From assembly GCF_000720255.1 (NCBI RefSeq), contig NZ_JOJE01000090.1, positions 1 through 5,824 of the forward strand: a DNA stretch of 5,824 bases, read 5' to 3'. The position numbers and the translations under genes are program-made. This DNA is from Streptomyces griseus subsp. griseus. GTDB lineage: Bacteria; Actinomycetota; Actinomycetes; Streptomycetales; Streptomycetaceae. This document shows positions 5,463-5,824 of this stretch, one piece after another. Numbering within the stretch: position 1 is the first letter of the stretch; each line of letters starts with the position of its first letter. Below the pieces are notes generated by a model. It did not search any database. It was not told the origin of the DNA and was given only the letters and a program-made list of their open reading frames with translations.

Positions 5463-5824
5463 ATGTCAAGGGTTCTCACCCGGCTCGCGGCGATATTGGT
5501 CGCCGTCGGCCTCTTCTTCACCTCCCAGTCCCTGGTCACACCTCAGCGGGCGGCCGCTGCCGACCCCGGCTACCTGATGGTGCACTTCACCGGTGAGGGG
5601 GCGACCAACCAGCAGATGTACCTCTCGCACAGCACCGACGGCCTGCACTGGAACGACGCTCCATCAACAACGGCAGCCGCAACCTGGTGGTGTGGGAGTC
5701 GACGGACCTGGTCACCTGGTCGGATCCGTGGCTGCTCAACGTCGCCGGCGCGATCCCCGACGGCCGCAACGCCTGGGCCCCCGAGGCGATCTGGGACCCC
5801 GCGACCAACGACTACGTCCTGTAC
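5463..5824 (+). pseudogene. Secreted GH43 glycosidase, 5' part, with an internal deletion and frameshift; 3' end outside window
   Basis: The start is ATG 5463, with AGGAA copies at 5444-5448 and 5452-5456 as ribosome binding site. Residues 1-33 are a clear Sec signal peptide (basic N-end, hydrophobic core, A-A-A-A before D-P-G-Y). Residues of about 37-65 match the beginning of a GH43 catalytic domain (Y-L-M-V-H-F-T-G...M-Y-L-S-H-S-T-D-G-L-H-W-N-D). After codon 65 (5657) this frame becomes Arg/Pro/Ser/Thr-rich with no similarity. From 5660 a different frame resumes GH43: S-I-N-N-G-S-R-N-L-V-V-W-E-S-T-D-L-V-T-W, then A-W-A-P-E-A-I-W-D-P to the window edge. By family knowledge, some 40-50 residues that include the R-D-P segment with the catalytic base Asp are missing between these blocks. 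The net loss must be 1 more than a multiple of 3. It is either a genuine pseudogene or a sequence or assembly error. It resembles the family of the left-edge GH43-AbfB gene. Confidence 0.8.

Overview
The window is high-GC DNA with strong third-position GC bias. It carries Tat-exported and Sec-exported glycoside hydrolases, β-trefoil sugar-binding domains and an ECF-type sigma factor. This combination points to Streptomyces or a close filamentous actinomycete, and to a locus for recognising and degrading arabinose-containing plant polysaccharide or other α-linked glycans.

Layout from left to right. (1) Positions 1-701 (+) hold the 3' end of a GH43 arabinosidase-type gene with a C-terminal AbfB (CBM42) arabinose-binding domain, followed by a strong hairpin at 714-755. 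(2) Positions 779-2713 (-) hold a complete Tat-exported GH97 glycosidase. Its promoter lies at 2813-2841, and a perfect 9-bp inverted repeat sits just downstream of the predicted transcription start. (3) Positions 3158-3355 (+) hold a 65-codon ORF with a good ribosome binding site. It encodes only the last third or so of a ricin-type lectin domain and is probably a remnant. A very long hairpin terminator follows at 3364-3411. (4) Positions 3475-5049 (-) encode a 524-residue fusion protein: ECF sigma factor, then a zinc-finger anti-sigma-like motif, hydrophobic membrane segment(s), a Pro-rich linker and an AbfB carbohydrate-binding domain. (5) Positions 5463-5824 (+) hold the start of a secreted GH43 gene, transcribed divergently from the sigma gene. 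It has a good promoter and operator-like repeats, but about 65 codons in, the GH43 homology jumps to another frame and a stretch that normally carries the catalytic base is missing.

How the parts may work together (inference): the sigma fusion looks like a one-protein membrane signalling device. An outside AbfB domain would bind the same type of arabinan or arabinoxylan sugar as the neighbouring enzymes, and a sigma factor on the same chain would be held or released inside. The AbfB domain is shared between the sensor and the GH43 at the left edge, and the sigma gene is divergent from a second GH43. Both facts support a sense-and-degrade locus. The membrane topology, what frees the sigma domain, and its target promoters cannot be read from the sequence. 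The two clear enzyme promoters are of the ordinary housekeeping type rather than ECF type.
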